From Hyphomicrobiales bacterium (GTDB taxonomy: Bacteria > Pseudomonadota > Alphaproteobacteria > Rhizobiales > OSC116), in the NCBI GenBank assembly GCA_013214705.1, contig JABSRZ010000004.1, positions 434,001 through 498,000 of the forward strand: a DNA stretch of 64,000 bases, read 5' to 3'. The notes under the pieces were generated by a model. It made no database searches and had not been told where the DNA came from. It saw nothing but the letters and a program-made list of their open reading frames with translations. The translations under genes and the position numbers were made by a program. How positions within the stretch are numbered: position 1 is the first letter of the stretch; each line of letters opens with the position of its first letter. This document shows, piece after piece, positions 8,063 to 17,553 of this stretch.

Positions 8063-8938
8063 TTAGTGCTTGATGTTTTCCCAGATGCGGCGTTTAACTG
8101 CATACATTAGCCCTGCAAGGATGATCAGGTATAACAACACTTTGATGCCGATGGATTTGCGTTCTTCCATTTTTGGTTCTGCTGCCCAAATTAGGAACGA
8201 GGTTACGTCTAGCGATTGTTGCTCTAACGTAGCGACGGTGCCATCTGTATAGGTTACAGAATCTTCATATAATGGTTGCGACATCGCAATTTTATAACCA
8301 TCGAAGAAATTGTTGAAATTGCTATCGCCAAGCTCAAAATGGGCATCTGCATTGGTGATATATTCTGGCACTTCATCTTCATAACCGACTAATAAATTAT
8401 AAATATAGTTCGAACCACCAGTTAGGCCATCACGCCCCATAAACAGGTCTTTAAAGCTATAATGACCACGGGCTTTGGCGATAAGTGACAAATCTGGTGG
8501 CAGTGCACCACCATTAGAGGCTTTGGCCGCATTGTTATTAGCAAACGGTGCTGGCATGGCGTCTTTAGGCAAACGCGGGCGCATGAACATTTCGCCCTCG
8601 ACATCTGGGCCGTCTTCAATTTCATATTCGGCAGCCAAGGCTTTAACCGCAGCTTCAGAAAATTCTGGGCCGCCAGCATCGCTAAGGTTACGGAATTTTA
8701 CCAAATCCATACTATGGCAACTGGCACACACTTCTTTGTAAACTTGGTAGCCACGTTGTAGCTGCGCCCGGTCAAACGTGCCAAACACGCCAGCCCATGA
8801 CCAATCCACATGTTCGGCTTCTGGTGCGCCCTCGACCTTGCTGGCGGCAAAAGCTGCGCCAGTAACTGATGTAGCGATTAACAACGCCAATGCAGTTTTG
8901 CGAATAACGGATGTTATATTTTGTGATAGATTATTCAT
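8063..8938 (-). CDS. petC: Cytochrome c1 of the bc1 complex
   Basis: Membrane-anchored c-type cytochrome of ubiquinol-cytochrome c reductase; passes electrons from the Rieske protein to soluble or membrane cytochrome c. The 291-residue precursor has a signal peptide ending AFA (about residue 31), the haem site CASCH (Cys71, Cys74, His75), a later AMSQPL with the likely axial Met, and a C-terminal transmembrane anchor (about 267-285) followed by basic residues. Last gene of petABC. Confidence 0.97.
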   Translation of the reverse strand: MNNLSQNITSVIRKTALALLIATSVTGAAFAASKVEGAPEAEHVDWSWAGVFGTFDRAQLQRGYQVYKEVCASCHSMDLVKFRNLSDAGGPEFSEAAVKALAAEYEIEDGPDVEGEMFMRPRLPKDAMPAPFANNNAAKASNGGALPPDLSLIAKARGHYSFKDLFMGRDGLTGGSNYIYNLLVGYEDEVPEYITNADAHFELGDSNFNNFFDGYKIAMSQPLYEDSVTYTDGTVATLEQQSLDVTSFLIWAAEPKMEERKSIGIKVLLYLIILAGLMYAVKRRIWENIKH

Positions 8939-8948
8939 TATAACCCCC

Positions 8949-10244
8949 TTATGCTTTGGCGTCTACGGCGGCAAGATCGGCTGCTTCTTCGGCAGCTCCC
9001 TCTTCGCCCAACACGGCTTCGGATATACTATTTGGCAGCGGTTTGGTTTTCTCTATCAGCCCCAGTAATGGCAATACGACCACAAAGAAAGCAAAATAGT
9101 AAAAGGTAGAGAAACGCGACACAATTAAGTTAGTAATGCCATCAATGCCCAAGAAATTATCGGTGGTTGACACTTGGCCAAAATAACCAAGCAATAGGCC
9201 ATTAAATACAAATATCCAGAAGAAGATACGATAAGCTGGGCGGAACTTAGCACTACGCACTTTTGATGTGTCTAACCATGGCACAACAAACATAATGAGA
9301 ATAGCGCCAAACATACCCGCTACCCCCATAGCTTTGTCTGGAATGGCACGTAAAATGGCATAGAAGGGTAGGTAATACCATTCAGGCACGATATGTGCTG
9401 GCGTTACCAATGGGTTGGCCGGAATATAATTATCTGGATGGCCCATAAAGTTGGGGTTAAAGAATACAAAATAGAATAATATGATGGCAAATAACACAAT
9501 GCCATACAGATCTTTCATAGTGAAATAAGGATGGAAGCTCAATGTATCTTGCTTGGTTTTAGCCTCGACACCCAATGGGTTGTTTGAGCCCGGTACATGC
9601 AATGCCCAAATGTGCAAAACCACCACCGCCACAATAACAAATGGCAGCAAATAATGCAGTGAGAAGAAACGGTTGAGGGTTGGGTTATCGACTGCAAAAC
9701 CACCCCAAAGCAGAATGCGAATGTCATCGCCAATAAACGGCACAACTTCGAAGAAGTTAGTGATAACAGTGGCGCCCCAAAAACTCATTTGGCCCCAAGG
9801 CAATACATAGCCCATAAAGCCAGTGGCCATCATTAAGAAGTAAATCAGCATGCCTAGCAGCCACAAAACCTCGCGTGGGGCTTTGTATGAACCATAATAC
9901 ATGCCGCGTAATATATGAATATACACCGCGATAAAGAACATAGAGGCGCCATTGGCATGGGTGTAGCGCAATAGCCAACCCCAGTTAACATCGCGCATGA
10001 TATGCTCGACACTGTTAAACGCCATATCGGCTTGCGGGGTGTAATGCATAGCCAGCACAATGCCAGTTACAATTTGCACAATGAGCATAAACATGGCGAT
10101 GCCGCCAAATACCCACCAATAGTTTAAATTTCTGGGGTTAGGCATAGAAACTGCCGCACTGTGCATGAGGCTAATTATCGGCAATCGCTTTTCGAGCCAT
10201 TTGCCAGCGTCACTTTTAGGTACATAAGTAGCGTGTCCACTCAT
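8949..10244 (-). CDS. petB: Cytochrome b of the bc1 complex
   Basis: Membrane core of ubiquinol-cytochrome c reductase, carrying two b haems and the two quinone sites. 431 residues. The haem ligands are His96/His110 and His197/His211, each pair 14 residues apart as expected. The Qo-site motif PEWYY is present in place of the usual PEWYF/PEWY. The N-terminal and C-terminal domains are in one polypeptide, and an acidic alanine-rich tail follows the last helix. Middle gene of petABC with about 10-bp spacers. Confidence 0.97.
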   Translation of the reverse strand: MSGHATYVPKSDAGKWLEKRLPIISLMHSAAVSMPNPRNLNYWWVFGGIAMFMLIVQIVTGIVLAMHYTPQADMAFNSVEHIMRDVNWGWLLRYTHANGASMFFIAVYIHILRGMYYGSYKAPREVLWLLGMLIYFLMMATGFMGYVLPWGQMSFWGATVITNFFEVVPFIGDDIRILLWGGFAVDNPTLNRFFSLHYLLPFVIVAVVVLHIWALHVPGSNNPLGVEAKTKQDTLSFHPYFTMKDLYGIVLFAIILFYFVFFNPNFMGHPDNYIPANPLVTPAHIVPEWYYLPFYAILRAIPDKAMGVAGMFGAILIMFVVPWLDTSKVRSAKFRPAYRIFFWIFVFNGLLLGYFGQVSTTDNFLGIDGITNLIVSRFSTFYYFAFFVVVLPLLGLIEKTKPLPNSISEAVLGEEGAAEEAADLAAVDAKA

Positions 10245-10254
10245 AATTTTCTCC

Positions 10255-10776
10255 CTAACCTATTTTGATTTTTGTGTCTGAAAGAAATTCATAAGCCGGA
10301 ATTTCCATATTTAATGGTGCTGGGCCTTTGCGGATACGGCCTGCAGTGTCATAAGCTGAGTTATGGCATGGGCAAAACCAGCCATCATATTCGCCAGCTT
10401 CACCAAGTGGAATGCAACCTAGATGGGTACAAACGCCAACCATTATTAGCCATTCTGGCCGCTCAGCTCGTTGGGCATCGGTTTCTGGGTCTTTAAGTTC
10501 TGACATGGGAACATCTATTGCCGCTTGAATTTCGGCCGCTGTTCTGTGGCGGATAAATACCGGCTTACCGCGCCAACTAACCGTAATTGATTCGCCTTCG
10601 CCAACTGATGAAATATCGACCTCGATAGACGCCAAGGCTTTTACCGATGCGTCTGGGTTCATTTGATCGATTAATGGCCACACGCCAATACCAACCCCCA
10701 AAGCACCAAATGCGCCGGTTGCGATGTATAGAAAATCGCGGCGGCCAGGTTTATCTAACTTACTTGCGTCAGCCAA
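10255..10776 (-). CDS. petA: Rieske iron-sulfur protein of the bc1 complex
   Basis: The [2Fe-2S] subunit that takes electrons from ubiquinol. 173 residues. Cluster ligands are Cys116 and His118 in CTHLGC and Cys135 and His138 in FCPCHNS, with Cys121-Cys137 forming the usual disulfide. The N-terminus has a twin-arginine-like [14 protein letters not shown] signal that also serves as the membrane anchor. First gene of petABC; the 267-bp gap to the divergent trmL must hold the promoter. Confidence 0.97.
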   Translation of the reverse strand: MADASKLDKPGRRDFLYIATGAFGALGVGIGVWPLIDQMNPDASVKALASIEVDISSVGEGESITVSWRGKPVFIRHRTAAEIQAAIDVPMSELKDPETDAQRAERPEWLIMVGVCTHLGCIPLGEAGEYDGWFCPCHNSAYDTAGRIRKGPAPLNMEIPAYEFLSDTKIKIG

Positions 10777-11043
10777 TATCTTATCCCTTCAACTCACAGC
10801 TCCGTTTAACGCGAAGCATTGTGTCACGCCCAGACCATAATCTAGACTTATTTATTCTACTTTTGCCATTGAAAACCCCCAATGTCTAGAGTCAATCTAA
10901 TGTTTCCCCCAAAAGGGACTTTATGTCGCAGCGTTTTTGAACAAAAACTTCATTAAACCAACAATAACCGCGTATTTTCGTTGTATATTTGGCCGAACCG
11001 CCTTAACTAACGTTAAATTAAACCCAAAAATATAGGCAAATCT

Positions 11044-11520
11044 ATGCATTTAGCCCTCTACATGCCTGACATACCGCAAAATACCGGCACCATAATGCGT
11101 ATGGCCGCGTGTATGAATTTAACCGTGCATATTATAGAGCCAACTGGCTTTAGGATGGATGCCAAGGGTTTGAAACGTTCGGGTATGGATTATTTGGCCA
11201 AAACCGTCATGCAACGCCATGTAGATTGGCAACATTTTAACAACTGGCGATTAGACCAAGGCAAGCGTTTAATTTTATTGACCACCAAGGCCAGCACGCC
11301 TTATTGTCAGTTAAAATATAGCCCAGATGACGTATTTTTATTCGGTCGAGAATCAGTGGGTGTACCGCAAGATGTGCATGACACCGCCGATGAAAGGGTG
11401 ATTGTGCCGATGAAGGCTGGCACCCGCTCGTTAAACCTTGCCATGACCACGGCATTTATAATGGGCGAATATTTACGCCAAATGGATGCATTCCCGACAA
11501 ATACAAACGCCGCAATATAG
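11044..11520 (+). CDS. trmL: tRNA (cytidine(34)-2'-O)-methyltransferase
   Basis: SPOUT methyltransferase that modifies the wobble base of tRNA-Leu species. 158 residues. Diagnostic parts are the N-terminal PDIPQNTGTIMR (residues 8-19), LFGRESVGVP, and the C-terminal trefoil-knot signature MKAGTRSLNLAM. It is followed after 9 bases by hemF on the same strand, so the two probably share a transcript. Divergent from petABC. Confidence 0.93.
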   Translation: MHLALYMPDIPQNTGTIMRMAACMNLTVHIIEPTGFRMDAKGLKRSGMDYLAKTVMQRHVDWQHFNNWRLDQGKRLILLTTKASTPYCQLKYSPDDVFLFGRESVGVPQDVHDTADERVIVPMKAGTRSLNLAMTTAFIMGEYLRQMDAFPTNTNAAI

Positions 11521-11529
11521 AGATGACCG

Positions 11530-12411
11530 ATGACCAAAACATTAGCTGAACAAAAAACCCAAACTTATGCATGGTTTCAAAATTTGCAGAGCCAAATTAT
11601 AGCCGAATTTGAAACCATAGAACGTGAATATGCCGGCCAGGGCGATGATTTGCCAATTGGTAAATTTGTCAAAACCCCTTGGCAGCGCCAACAAGACGGC
11701 ATTGCCGATGCGGGCGGCGGCACTATGGCATTGATGAGCGGCCGGGTGTTTGAAAAGGTCGGCGTGCATGTATCTTGTGTTAATGGTAAGTTTTTGGGCG
11801 ATTTTGCCAAACAAATTGATGGCACAGAAGAAGACCCGAGCTTTTGGGCGGCGGGCATTTCATTGATCGCCCATATGCACAACCCTAATGTGCCAGCTGT
11901 GCATATGAACACCCGATTTGTGGTGACCAGCAAAAGTTGGTTTGGCGGTGGTGGTGATTTGACCCCGGTTTTAGCTGCTAGACGCACCCAGAAAGACGCA
12001 GATTCGATAGAGTTTCATGCCGCGATGCGCGCCGCATGTGATGGCCATAAAGTGGCCGATTATGCAAAATATAAAAAATGGTGTGATGATTATTTTTACT
12101 TGCCGCACAGAGACGAGCCACGCGGCATTGGTGGCATTTTTTATGATCGCTTAAATAGTGGTAATTTTGATGATGACATGGCATTCACCAAAGATGTCGG
12201 GCTTAAATTTTTAGACATCTACCCAAAGTTAGTGCGCAAAAATATGGCCTTAACATGGTCTGATGAGCAACGCCAACAGCAATTGGTGCAGCGTGGCCGC
12301 TATGTTGAGTTTAATTTGCTTTATGACCGCGGCACTATTTTTGGGCTTAAAACCGGCGGCAATATTAATTCTATATTGTCTTCCATGCCGCCAGTTGTAA
12401 AGTGGCCGTAA
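11530..12411 (+). CDS. hemF: Oxygen-dependent coproporphyrinogen III oxidase
   Basis: Converts coproporphyrinogen III to protoporphyrinogen IX with O2 in haem synthesis. 293 residues, near full family length. Conserved blocks: [53 protein letters not shown] and, at the end, [13 protein letters not shown]. Second gene after trmL. The last four codons and stop region (14 nt) are repeated 40 bp downstream, part of the gene-end duplications noted in findings. Confidence 0.96.
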   Translation: MTKTLAEQKTQTYAWFQNLQSQIIAEFETIEREYAGQGDDLPIGKFVKTPWQRQQDGIADAGGGTMALMSGRVFEKVGVHVSCVNGKFLGDFAKQIDGTEEDPSFWAAGISLIAHMHNPNVPAVHMNTRFVVTSKSWFGGGGDLTPVLAARRTQKDADSIEFHAAMRAACDGHKVADYAKYKKWCDDYFYLPHRDEPRGIGGIFYDRLNSGNFDDDMAFTKDVGLKFLDIYPKLVRKNMALTWSDEQRQQQLVQRGRYVEFNLLYDRGTIFGLKTGGNINSILSSMPPVVKWP

Positions 12412-12488
12412 GGACAGCTTTACATTTTGGTGGTGTGTAAAGTGGCCGTGAAAATATATTAAATCTGTGGCAGAAAATTAAATCTGTG
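12396..12488. repeat. Paired gene-end duplications between hemF and cca
   Basis: Two separate short direct repeats lie in this convergent junction. TGTAAAGTGGCCGT occurs at 12396-12409, overlapping the hemF 3' end, and again at 12436-12449 (40-bp offset). TTAAATCTGTG occurs at 12478-12488, covering the stop of the minus-strand gene, and again at 12459-12469 (19-bp offset). Both genes thus have an extra copy of their own terminus just beyond the stop. Confidence 0.75.
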
Positions 12489-13659
12489 ATAATAACCAAG
12501 TTTTAGTGGGTTTAAAATCTTGTTCCAGCCACAACGCCACAAGCCGTTTTAAGGCTTTGCCCAATTCTGGCCCGGCCTCATAGCCTACTGCCATTAGATC
12601 TTGGCCATTAATTGGAAATATGGGCAGGTCAAAAGTCTCAACAAAGTCTAATTTTTGCGTCAAAATATCATGGTCCAGATTGTGCAAACCAGCGTAATAT
12701 AACAAATTATCACGCACAATCACCGCCCCAAAGCGGTAAATATTTTTGGATAATTCGGTTAAATCATCAGTCAAAATATTTGGTAACTGATTCAAATATT
12801 TAACCATTTTACGCTGTTTATTGGATATTTTTAAAGTCTCCACTAGACTATCTGCGTCAATATTAGGGAATGATAAGAGGAATCTAATCAACCAGATATT
12901 GTTATAACTTAATGTCGATTTTTGGAAATATGTCGCCGCATCTCGCCGCGCGGATAAACCAAATAATGGCTCGAATATCAAAACCTCAGACATTAATATC
13001 AACGCTTGGTTTAAATACTCTCCCGCAAAAAGCCGTTTCAATTCGGCATATATTCTTTCGGCCGACAATTGCTTCAGACCCAACACTAATGGCGCGATTT
13101 GCGCGCATTCATCGGCATCAAAACTTAGGTCATAACAGGCGATAAACCGAAAATAACGCAATATGCGTAAATAATCTTCTTCTATTCGTTGCTTGGGCTG
13201 GCCGATAAACCTAATTTGTTTCTGTTTTATGTCATGCAGGCCACTGCCCAACGGGTCAAAAACCTCGCCATTCGCAGCCATATAAAGCGCATTTATAGTA
13301 AAATCGCGCCGCAAAGCGTCTTGCTGAAAACTTGTGCCATATTGCACCAAAGCGTGGCGGCCGTCTGTTTTGACATCTTCTCGAAGGCTGGTAATTTCAA
13401 ACGCTTGGCCATCAACAACCCATGTAACCGTGCCAAATTCGACCCCAGTTTCGATATATTTAACCCCATTTTCTTGGGCTAATTTGATAATTTGCTGGGG
13501 GTTATGAGTGGTGCAAAAATCTATATCGCCCAAATCCAAACCCATTAAATGATCGCGCACCGCGCCACCAACAATGCGCCCCTCGCCACCATTAAGCGCC
13601 AGCAAACTAAAAATTGTTTGAACATTGCTGGCCTTAAGCCAATGCGGTAGTAGGGTCAT
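12478..13659 (-). CDS. CCA tRNA nucleotidyltransferase / poly(A) polymerase family
   Basis: Class II nucleotidyltransferase. 393 residues. The head domain has GGAVRD (31-36) and the metal-binding DxD at Asp45/Asp47 (GDIDFC), followed by RRDFTINAL and the ERIYAELKRL neck region. No HD phosphohydrolase domain is present. In alphaproteobacteria this position, next to a DUF6111-like gene and a Nudix hydrolase, is usually the CCA-adding enzyme; sequence alone does not separate CCA-adding from poly(A)-adding members, so I give no symbol. Confidence 0.9.
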   Translation of the reverse strand: MTLLPHWLKASNVQTIFSLLALNGGEGRIVGGAVRDHLMGLDLGDIDFCTTHNPQQIIKLAQENGVKYIETGVEFGTVTWVVDGQAFEITSLREDVKTDGRHALVQYGTSFQQDALRRDFTINALYMAANGEVFDPLGSGLHDIKQKQIRFIGQPKQRIEEDYLRILRYFRFIACYDLSFDADECAQIAPLVLGLKQLSAERIYAELKRLFAGEYLNQALILMSEVLIFEPLFGLSARRDAATYFQKSTLSYNNIWLIRFLLSFPNIDADSLVETLKISNKQRKMVKYLNQLPNILTDDLTELSKNIYRFGAVIVRDNLLYYAGLHNLDHDILTQKLDFVETFDLPIFPINGQDLMAVGYEAGPELGKALKRLVALWLEQDFKPTKTWLLSQI

Positions 13660-13671
13660 ATTGTTATATTG

Positions 13672-13932
13672 TCATTCAAAATGGGCTGGGATTTCGACTC
13701 CATCGACAACTGCGGCCGGCACATAGGTACCGGTAAGGTCTTTGCTGTCCAAACTAGAAAGATACATAGCGCCAATGGCCGAACCGGCAACACCAATGGC
13801 AATTAAGATGGTTAATACCCTTAAATTTAACGCCTCGATTGCCTTTTTTTTGTGAAAAATACGAACATATAAAAGAAACAAAAAAATCGGCGCAAAAAAC
13901 ACCAAAATTTCGACAACCACAAAACGACCCAT
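13672..13932 (-). CDS. DUF6111-like small membrane protein
   Basis: An 86-residue protein with two transmembrane helices (about residues 5-25 and 40-60) separated by a basic loop, and a short C-terminal tail with GTYVPA and an ending in PAHFE. Both the tail and the position between a Nudix hydrolase and a CCA-transferase match DUF6111 proteins of alphaproteobacteria. Function unknown. It is 12 bases from the downstream gene, in the same operon. Confidence 0.7.
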   Translation of the reverse strand: MGRFVVVEILVFFAPIFLFLLYVRIFHKKKAIEALNLRVLTILIAIGVAGSAIGAMYLSSLDSKDLTGTYVPAAVVDGVEIPAHFE

Positions 13933-13967
13933 AACATTTCCTTAGAAATTAATTGCAAAACAGCGGC

Positions 13968-14570
13968 TCAATAATTTAGCATATCTCGCATATTGTTTAG
14001 CATGCCCGCGGTTGCGCCCCATATTTCATGCTGTTTATATTTTAACGCATAATATTGCCGCAGTTTGCCACGCCACACTTTACTATGCAATTTTAAATTG
14101 GTTTGTGCCATTAAAAAATCAAGGGGCACTTCGAATATTTCATCCACTTCATTGGGGTCGGCAGTCAATTTGAAACCCGGGCTAACCAGTGCCACAACTG
14201 GGCAAATTTTAAAGCCCGAACCAATATGATAAATATCCAAACAGCCCAATATATTTACATATTTTGGGTTTAGGCCAATTTCTTCTTGCGCTTCGCGCAG
14301 TGCCGTATGTTTGGCATCGGCATCTTGAGGTTCCAATTTACCACCCGGAAAAGACACCTGACCCGCATGTTTATCCATATGCATGGGGCGGCGGGTAAAA
14401 ATAACACTGGGGTTTGCCTTGTCTATAACCGCCACCAGCACCGCGGCATGGCGAAACTCCATATCTTCCATCGGCCAATCATCGCCATGATCTGAGACGG
14501 TGGTAGAATGATATTCATCGGGTATATTTTTGTGCAAACCATGAGCGGCTTTTTGCAGAAAATCTGGCAT
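13968..14570 (-). CDS. CoA-pyrophosphatase type Nudix hydrolase
   Basis: 200 residues. The Nudix box runs from residue 76 to 100 (GGKLEPQD, then LREAQEEIGL), and the preceding SFPGGK is characteristic of the CoA pyrophosphatase subfamily (NudL/PCD1-like), which splits CoA and acyl-CoA to 3',5'-ADP and phosphopantetheine. The substrate assignment is by subfamily only. It lies between DUF1285 and DUF6111-like genes in a minus-strand operon, a conserved alphaproteobacterial arrangement. Confidence 0.88.
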   Translation of the reverse strand: MPDFLQKAAHGLHKNIPDEYHSTTVSDHGDDWPMEDMEFRHAAVLVAVIDKANPSVIFTRRPMHMDKHAGQVSFPGGKLEPQDADAKHTALREAQEEIGLNPKYVNILGCLDIYHIGSGFKICPVVALVSPGFKLTADPNEVDEIFEVPLDFLMAQTNLKLHSKVWRGKLRQYYALKYKQHEIWGATAGMLNNMRDMLNY

Positions 14571-14578
14571 AAATAAAA

Positions 14579-15151
14579 CTAAACCGTGAAATTAAAATTG
14601 TCACTGATTAATGTGGTTTTACCATTTATTTCAACCATATAATCTGCCAATTGATAGCATAAAGACCTCGATAATTTGGCTTCCAGCCCATAGCGTATGC
14701 CTACATAGGCCTTGAATTGATTGTTGGCATGGCAAAACCGAACCGGGTTATTTTTGCCAATTAACACTTGGCCAGCTAAGTCGGTCTGGATGGCTATTTT
14801 TTGCCCATCGCCCTGCCCCGAAACCAACATGTCGGTGCCGACAAACCCGACATCGGCCACTTTGATTTTGATTTTTTCAGCCGGGGTGATGAGATAATGC
14901 GCGTCATCAATTTCGGTATTATGCCCCATCGAATCGCGCCACAACGCATCGCGCCATAAAACTGTGGCAAACAGCGCGATTAGTTTTTTTCGTTTTATCT
15001 CGCTGCCCATATAATGCCATACGCCGTTGGCTTTAATTTCTAAATCAATTTCGCCGCAATATTCTGGCGACCATTGCTCGACCGGGGCATGACCAATTTT
15101 TGCAGCCTCGCCAATTTTTTGAGCCAATTCAGTTAAAATATCGGTCATCAT
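14579..15151 (-). CDS. DUF1285 family protein
   Basis: A 190-residue protein matching DUF1285, a cytosolic family of unknown function common in proteobacteria. It contains the CGEIDLEIKANGVWHYMGSEI block near residues 28-48, with the W-HY-GS-I pattern typical of the family, and YFLVTPAE-like YLITPAEKIKIKV further on. Its ATG overlaps the stop of the upstream GNAT gene (TAATG), so translation is coupled. Confidence 0.85.
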   Translation of the reverse strand: MMTDILTELAQKIGEAAKIGHAPVEQWSPEYCGEIDLEIKANGVWHYMGSEIKRKKLIALFATVLWRDALWRDSMGHNTEIDDAHYLITPAEKIKIKVADVGFVGTDMLVSGQGDGQKIAIQTDLAGQVLIGKNNPVRFCHANNQFKAYVGIRYGLEAKLSRSLCYQLADYMVEINGKTTLISDNFNFTV

Positions 15152-15753
15152 TAGCCTTTAAAGTTAGGTTTATTTAACAACATTGGCAGTTTGGTTTGCG
15201 ACATTAGGTTATGCAAGCCATTGTTAGCTATATCCAAATATAAAATTCTGTTTGGATCTGTTGGTTGTGGGTAATCTAAAGCGCCCAAAGGCACCCGTTT
15301 GAAACCAATTTTAGCATAATAATCTAAATCGCCAATCAATATAATAAATTGCCATCTATCCGCTTTGGCATTCACTTTAGCTCTGGCGATGGCTTGGTTT
15401 ATAGTTGCGGCCATCAAGTAATGCCCAAGCCCCTGCCCGCGAAAATTAGCGTCTACCGCCAACGGCCCGAGTAATAGGGCTTTTGCGTTACCAACCTGCA
15501 TTTGCGAAAACGCAATGGTGGCGGCAATTATGCTTGGTTTATCGCCATCATTGTGCAAAACAACCTGGCTAAGCTCGGGAATATCTTGGCAAGTTTCGCG
15601 CAGTTTATAGCTAGATTTATTGTGTCTATCTGCGCCAAATGCGGCATCGAGTAAGCCGCTCACTTGGTCAACATATAAAGGTTTAAAACTAGTTAGCGAG
15701 AGTTGGTTTGTAGCAATAGCAGAGTTTAAACTGCTGGATAAAATAGGGTTCAT
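15151..15753 (-). CDS. GNAT-family N-acetyltransferase
   Basis: 200 residues. The acetyl-CoA binding motif A is clear: LGPLAVDANFRGQGLG, with R105-G110 as the pyrophosphate loop. A second GNAT-like feature is YYAKIGFKRVPLGALDYPQP near the C-terminus, common in YhbS-like acetyltransferases. The acceptor is unknown. First gene of a five-gene minus-strand operon running GNAT, DUF1285, Nudix, DUF6111-like and CCA transferase. Confidence 0.88.
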   Translation of the reverse strand: MNPILSSSLNSAIATNQLSLTSFKPLYVDQVSGLLDAAFGADRHNKSSYKLRETCQDIPELSQVVLHNDGDKPSIIAATIAFSQMQVGNAKALLLGPLAVDANFRGQGLGHYLMAATINQAIARAKVNAKADRWQFIILIGDLDYYAKIGFKRVPLGALDYPQPTDPNRILYLDIANNGLHNLMSQTKLPMLLNKPNFKG

Positions 15754-16004
15754 GGGGCATCCAAAACATAAAAATAAAACTTGAGTGGGTGGTTAAGATT
15801 TATTTTTTCGTCGTAATAACATGAATATAGCCTATTTTTTGAATTGCCGCACAGAATTAGCATATTAACCCTGTGGTCACAAGTAAAAATATGGGGGTTT
15901 ATTTTAAAAACCTTCCATGGCATAATTAATATGATATTGATTAAGTTGTCACACTCACCTACACACTGGTTTGGTGAAAATTTAATCGTCTGGGCGGAGA
16001 AAAA

Positions 16005-16414
16005 ATGCAAGCAATGTTTGGTGCAGGTTGTTTTTGGGGTATTGAAGACAGCTTTAGAAAATTAGACATGACGGATGTGGCTGTGGGCTATAGTGGTGAC
16101 CATAAAGCCGAGCCAACATATGAACAGGTTTGCCAAGGCAATACCGACCATTTCGAAGTGGTGCTGATAGATTATGATGAAAATATCATCTCTTTTGAGC
16201 AATTGCTGACTAATTTGTTTGAGTGCCACAACCCCACCCCAATAAATAGACGGGGCCCAGATGTCGGCAGCCAATATAAACAAAAATTAGACGCGAGTGG
16301 CCAATTTAAGCAACCATTGCCACCATCATCTCCCCCGCCACAACCTTTTGTCGCGCCGAGGAATATCACCAACAATATTTTGAGAAAAACAACATTCAAT
16401 ATTGCCCGACATAA
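16005..16414 (+). pseudogene. msrA: Degraded peptide-methionine (S)-S-oxide reductase (msrA)
   Basis: The first 91 or so codons are clearly MsrA: GAGCFWGIE with the catalytic Cys9, then EPTYEQVCQGNTDHFEVV and GPDVGSQY. After GSQY the reading passes straight to KQKLDASGQF, so roughly 20 residues normally found there are missing. At about 16315 one base is lost. The correct C-terminus (AEEYHQQYFEKN, then QYCPT and stop at 16412-16414) continues in another frame. The unshifted frame runs on to 16442 with unrelated sequence. The catalytic start is intact, but the protein as encoded should not fold normally. Confidence 0.85.
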
Positions 16415-16443
16415 GCTAACAATATCGCCCCAGATAAGCTAAC
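16411..16443. repeat. 10-bp direct repeat at the msrA end
   Basis: ATAAGCTAAC at 16411-16420 spans the ancestral msrA stop codon and recurs at 16434-16443, 23 bp on, where it supplies the stop of the shifted frame. It belongs to the set of gene-end duplications. Confidence 0.6.
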
Positions 16444-16486
16444 TGGCGCTAAACAGTAGATTCAACCCATTAATTGAAAACAATAT

Positions 16487-17443
16487 ATGCATAATTTTAG
16501 GCTCGCACATTTTTCAGACATCCATATGCCGCCCATGCCAAAGCCGACATTTTTGGAGCTAACCGGCATCCGGTTATTGGGGCTTTCATCTTGGCAAATT
16601 AGCCGCAAGCATATCCATAAATTAAGCGTATTAAGCGCTTTTGAAAAAGACATCAAACAACAAGAAGTTGACCATTTTGCCTTTTCTGGTGATTTGGTCA
16701 ACATCGCCTCGCGGGCTGAAATTAAACGCGCCACCAAATGGCTGCGCGGGTTTGCACCCCCCAATAAGATGTCTTATGTGCCGGGCAACCATGACGCGTA
16801 TACCGAGGATGCCATTGCCAACATATTATACCATTGGCAAGATTATATGAAACCTTGCGACCTTGGCGCGGAAATGCTGGCAAGTTTGAATATAGATTTA
16901 GATGCAGGCGTGCCGCATGGTCCGTTTCCCTATATACGCATATTTGGCCGTGTGGCGCTGATCGGCATTTCATCGGCTGTCGCATCGCCGCCATTTATGG
17001 CCACCGGCGAATTGGGCAAAAAACAGCGCCGGCGCTTAACCCGCATATTGGCTTACCTTAAAAAAGAAGGTTATTTTAGAGTGGCGATGATACACCACCC
17101 GCCTTTGCCGCGCTTAACCCAAAACCCACGGGCTATAAACGATGTGGCCGAACTGAAAGCTATTTTAACCGATGAAGGCGCTGAATTAATATTATATGGC
17201 CACAACCATAAAAACCAGCTGACCCAAATAAAAAATAAATATGGCCCTAGCTTGGTGATTGGTGTGGCCTCTGCCACCGCCATCGCCACCGCGCACAAAC
17301 CAGCGGCGAGTTATAACCAAGTGTTGATTGACCAAAGCCAAAAAGGCTGGCAGGTGAATTTGCTAAAACGCCAATATAATGGCGATGATAATTGTTTTGA
17401 AGAGACCGAAGTGACGCCACTTGGGTTTTGGCACATAACATAA
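16487..17443 (+). CDS. Calcineurin-like metallophosphoesterase
   Basis: 318 residues with all five motifs of the class: FSDIH (Asp11, His13), FSGDL (Asp69), GNHD (Asn101-Asp103), a HHPP motif near residue 203 and YGHNH near 237. The arrangement resembles class III phosphodiesterases such as CpdA, but no cyclic-nucleotide specificity can be read. No signal peptide. It converges on uvrB, and a palindromic repeat of the second family fills the junction. Confidence 0.9.
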   Translation: MHNFRLAHFSDIHMPPMPKPTFLELTGIRLLGLSSWQISRKHIHKLSVLSAFEKDIKQQEVDHFAFSGDLVNIASRAEIKRATKWLRGFAPPNKMSYVPGNHDAYTEDAIANILYHWQDYMKPCDLGAEMLASLNIDLDAGVPHGPFPYIRIFGRVALIGISSAVASPPFMATGELGKKQRRRLTRILAYLKKEGYFRVAMIHHPPLPRLTQNPRAINDVAELKAILTDEGAELILYGHNHKNQLTQIKNKYGPSLVIGVASATAIATAHKPAASYNQVLIDQSQKGWQVNLLKRQYNGDDNCFEETEVTPLGFWHIT

Positions 17444-17474
17444 AACCGCAAGCATCAAATGAAGTTTTCACTAA

Positions 17475-17541
17475 ATTGTTGTAGTTCAAGCCAAGCGAAG
17501 CGGGTAGCAAACCCATGAGCGCGGCTTGAACGCCCAACAAT
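17475..17541. repeat. Short palindromic repeat, second family, copy 2
   Basis: ATTGTTG (17475-17481) pairs with CAACAAT (17535-17541); an inner TTCAAGCC (17485-17492) pairs with GGCTTGAA (17523-17530), and GGGT/ACCC closes the centre. It shares its skeleton with 7988-8053. It lies between two convergent genes, where it could work as a shared transcript-end structure. Confidence 0.6.
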
Positions 17542-17553
17542 GACGTGAAAAAA

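Noticed and set aside
16172-16399. 75-codon minus-strand frame inside msrA
   Set aside because: Shadow of the msrA remnant, with no start signal and low-complexity translation.
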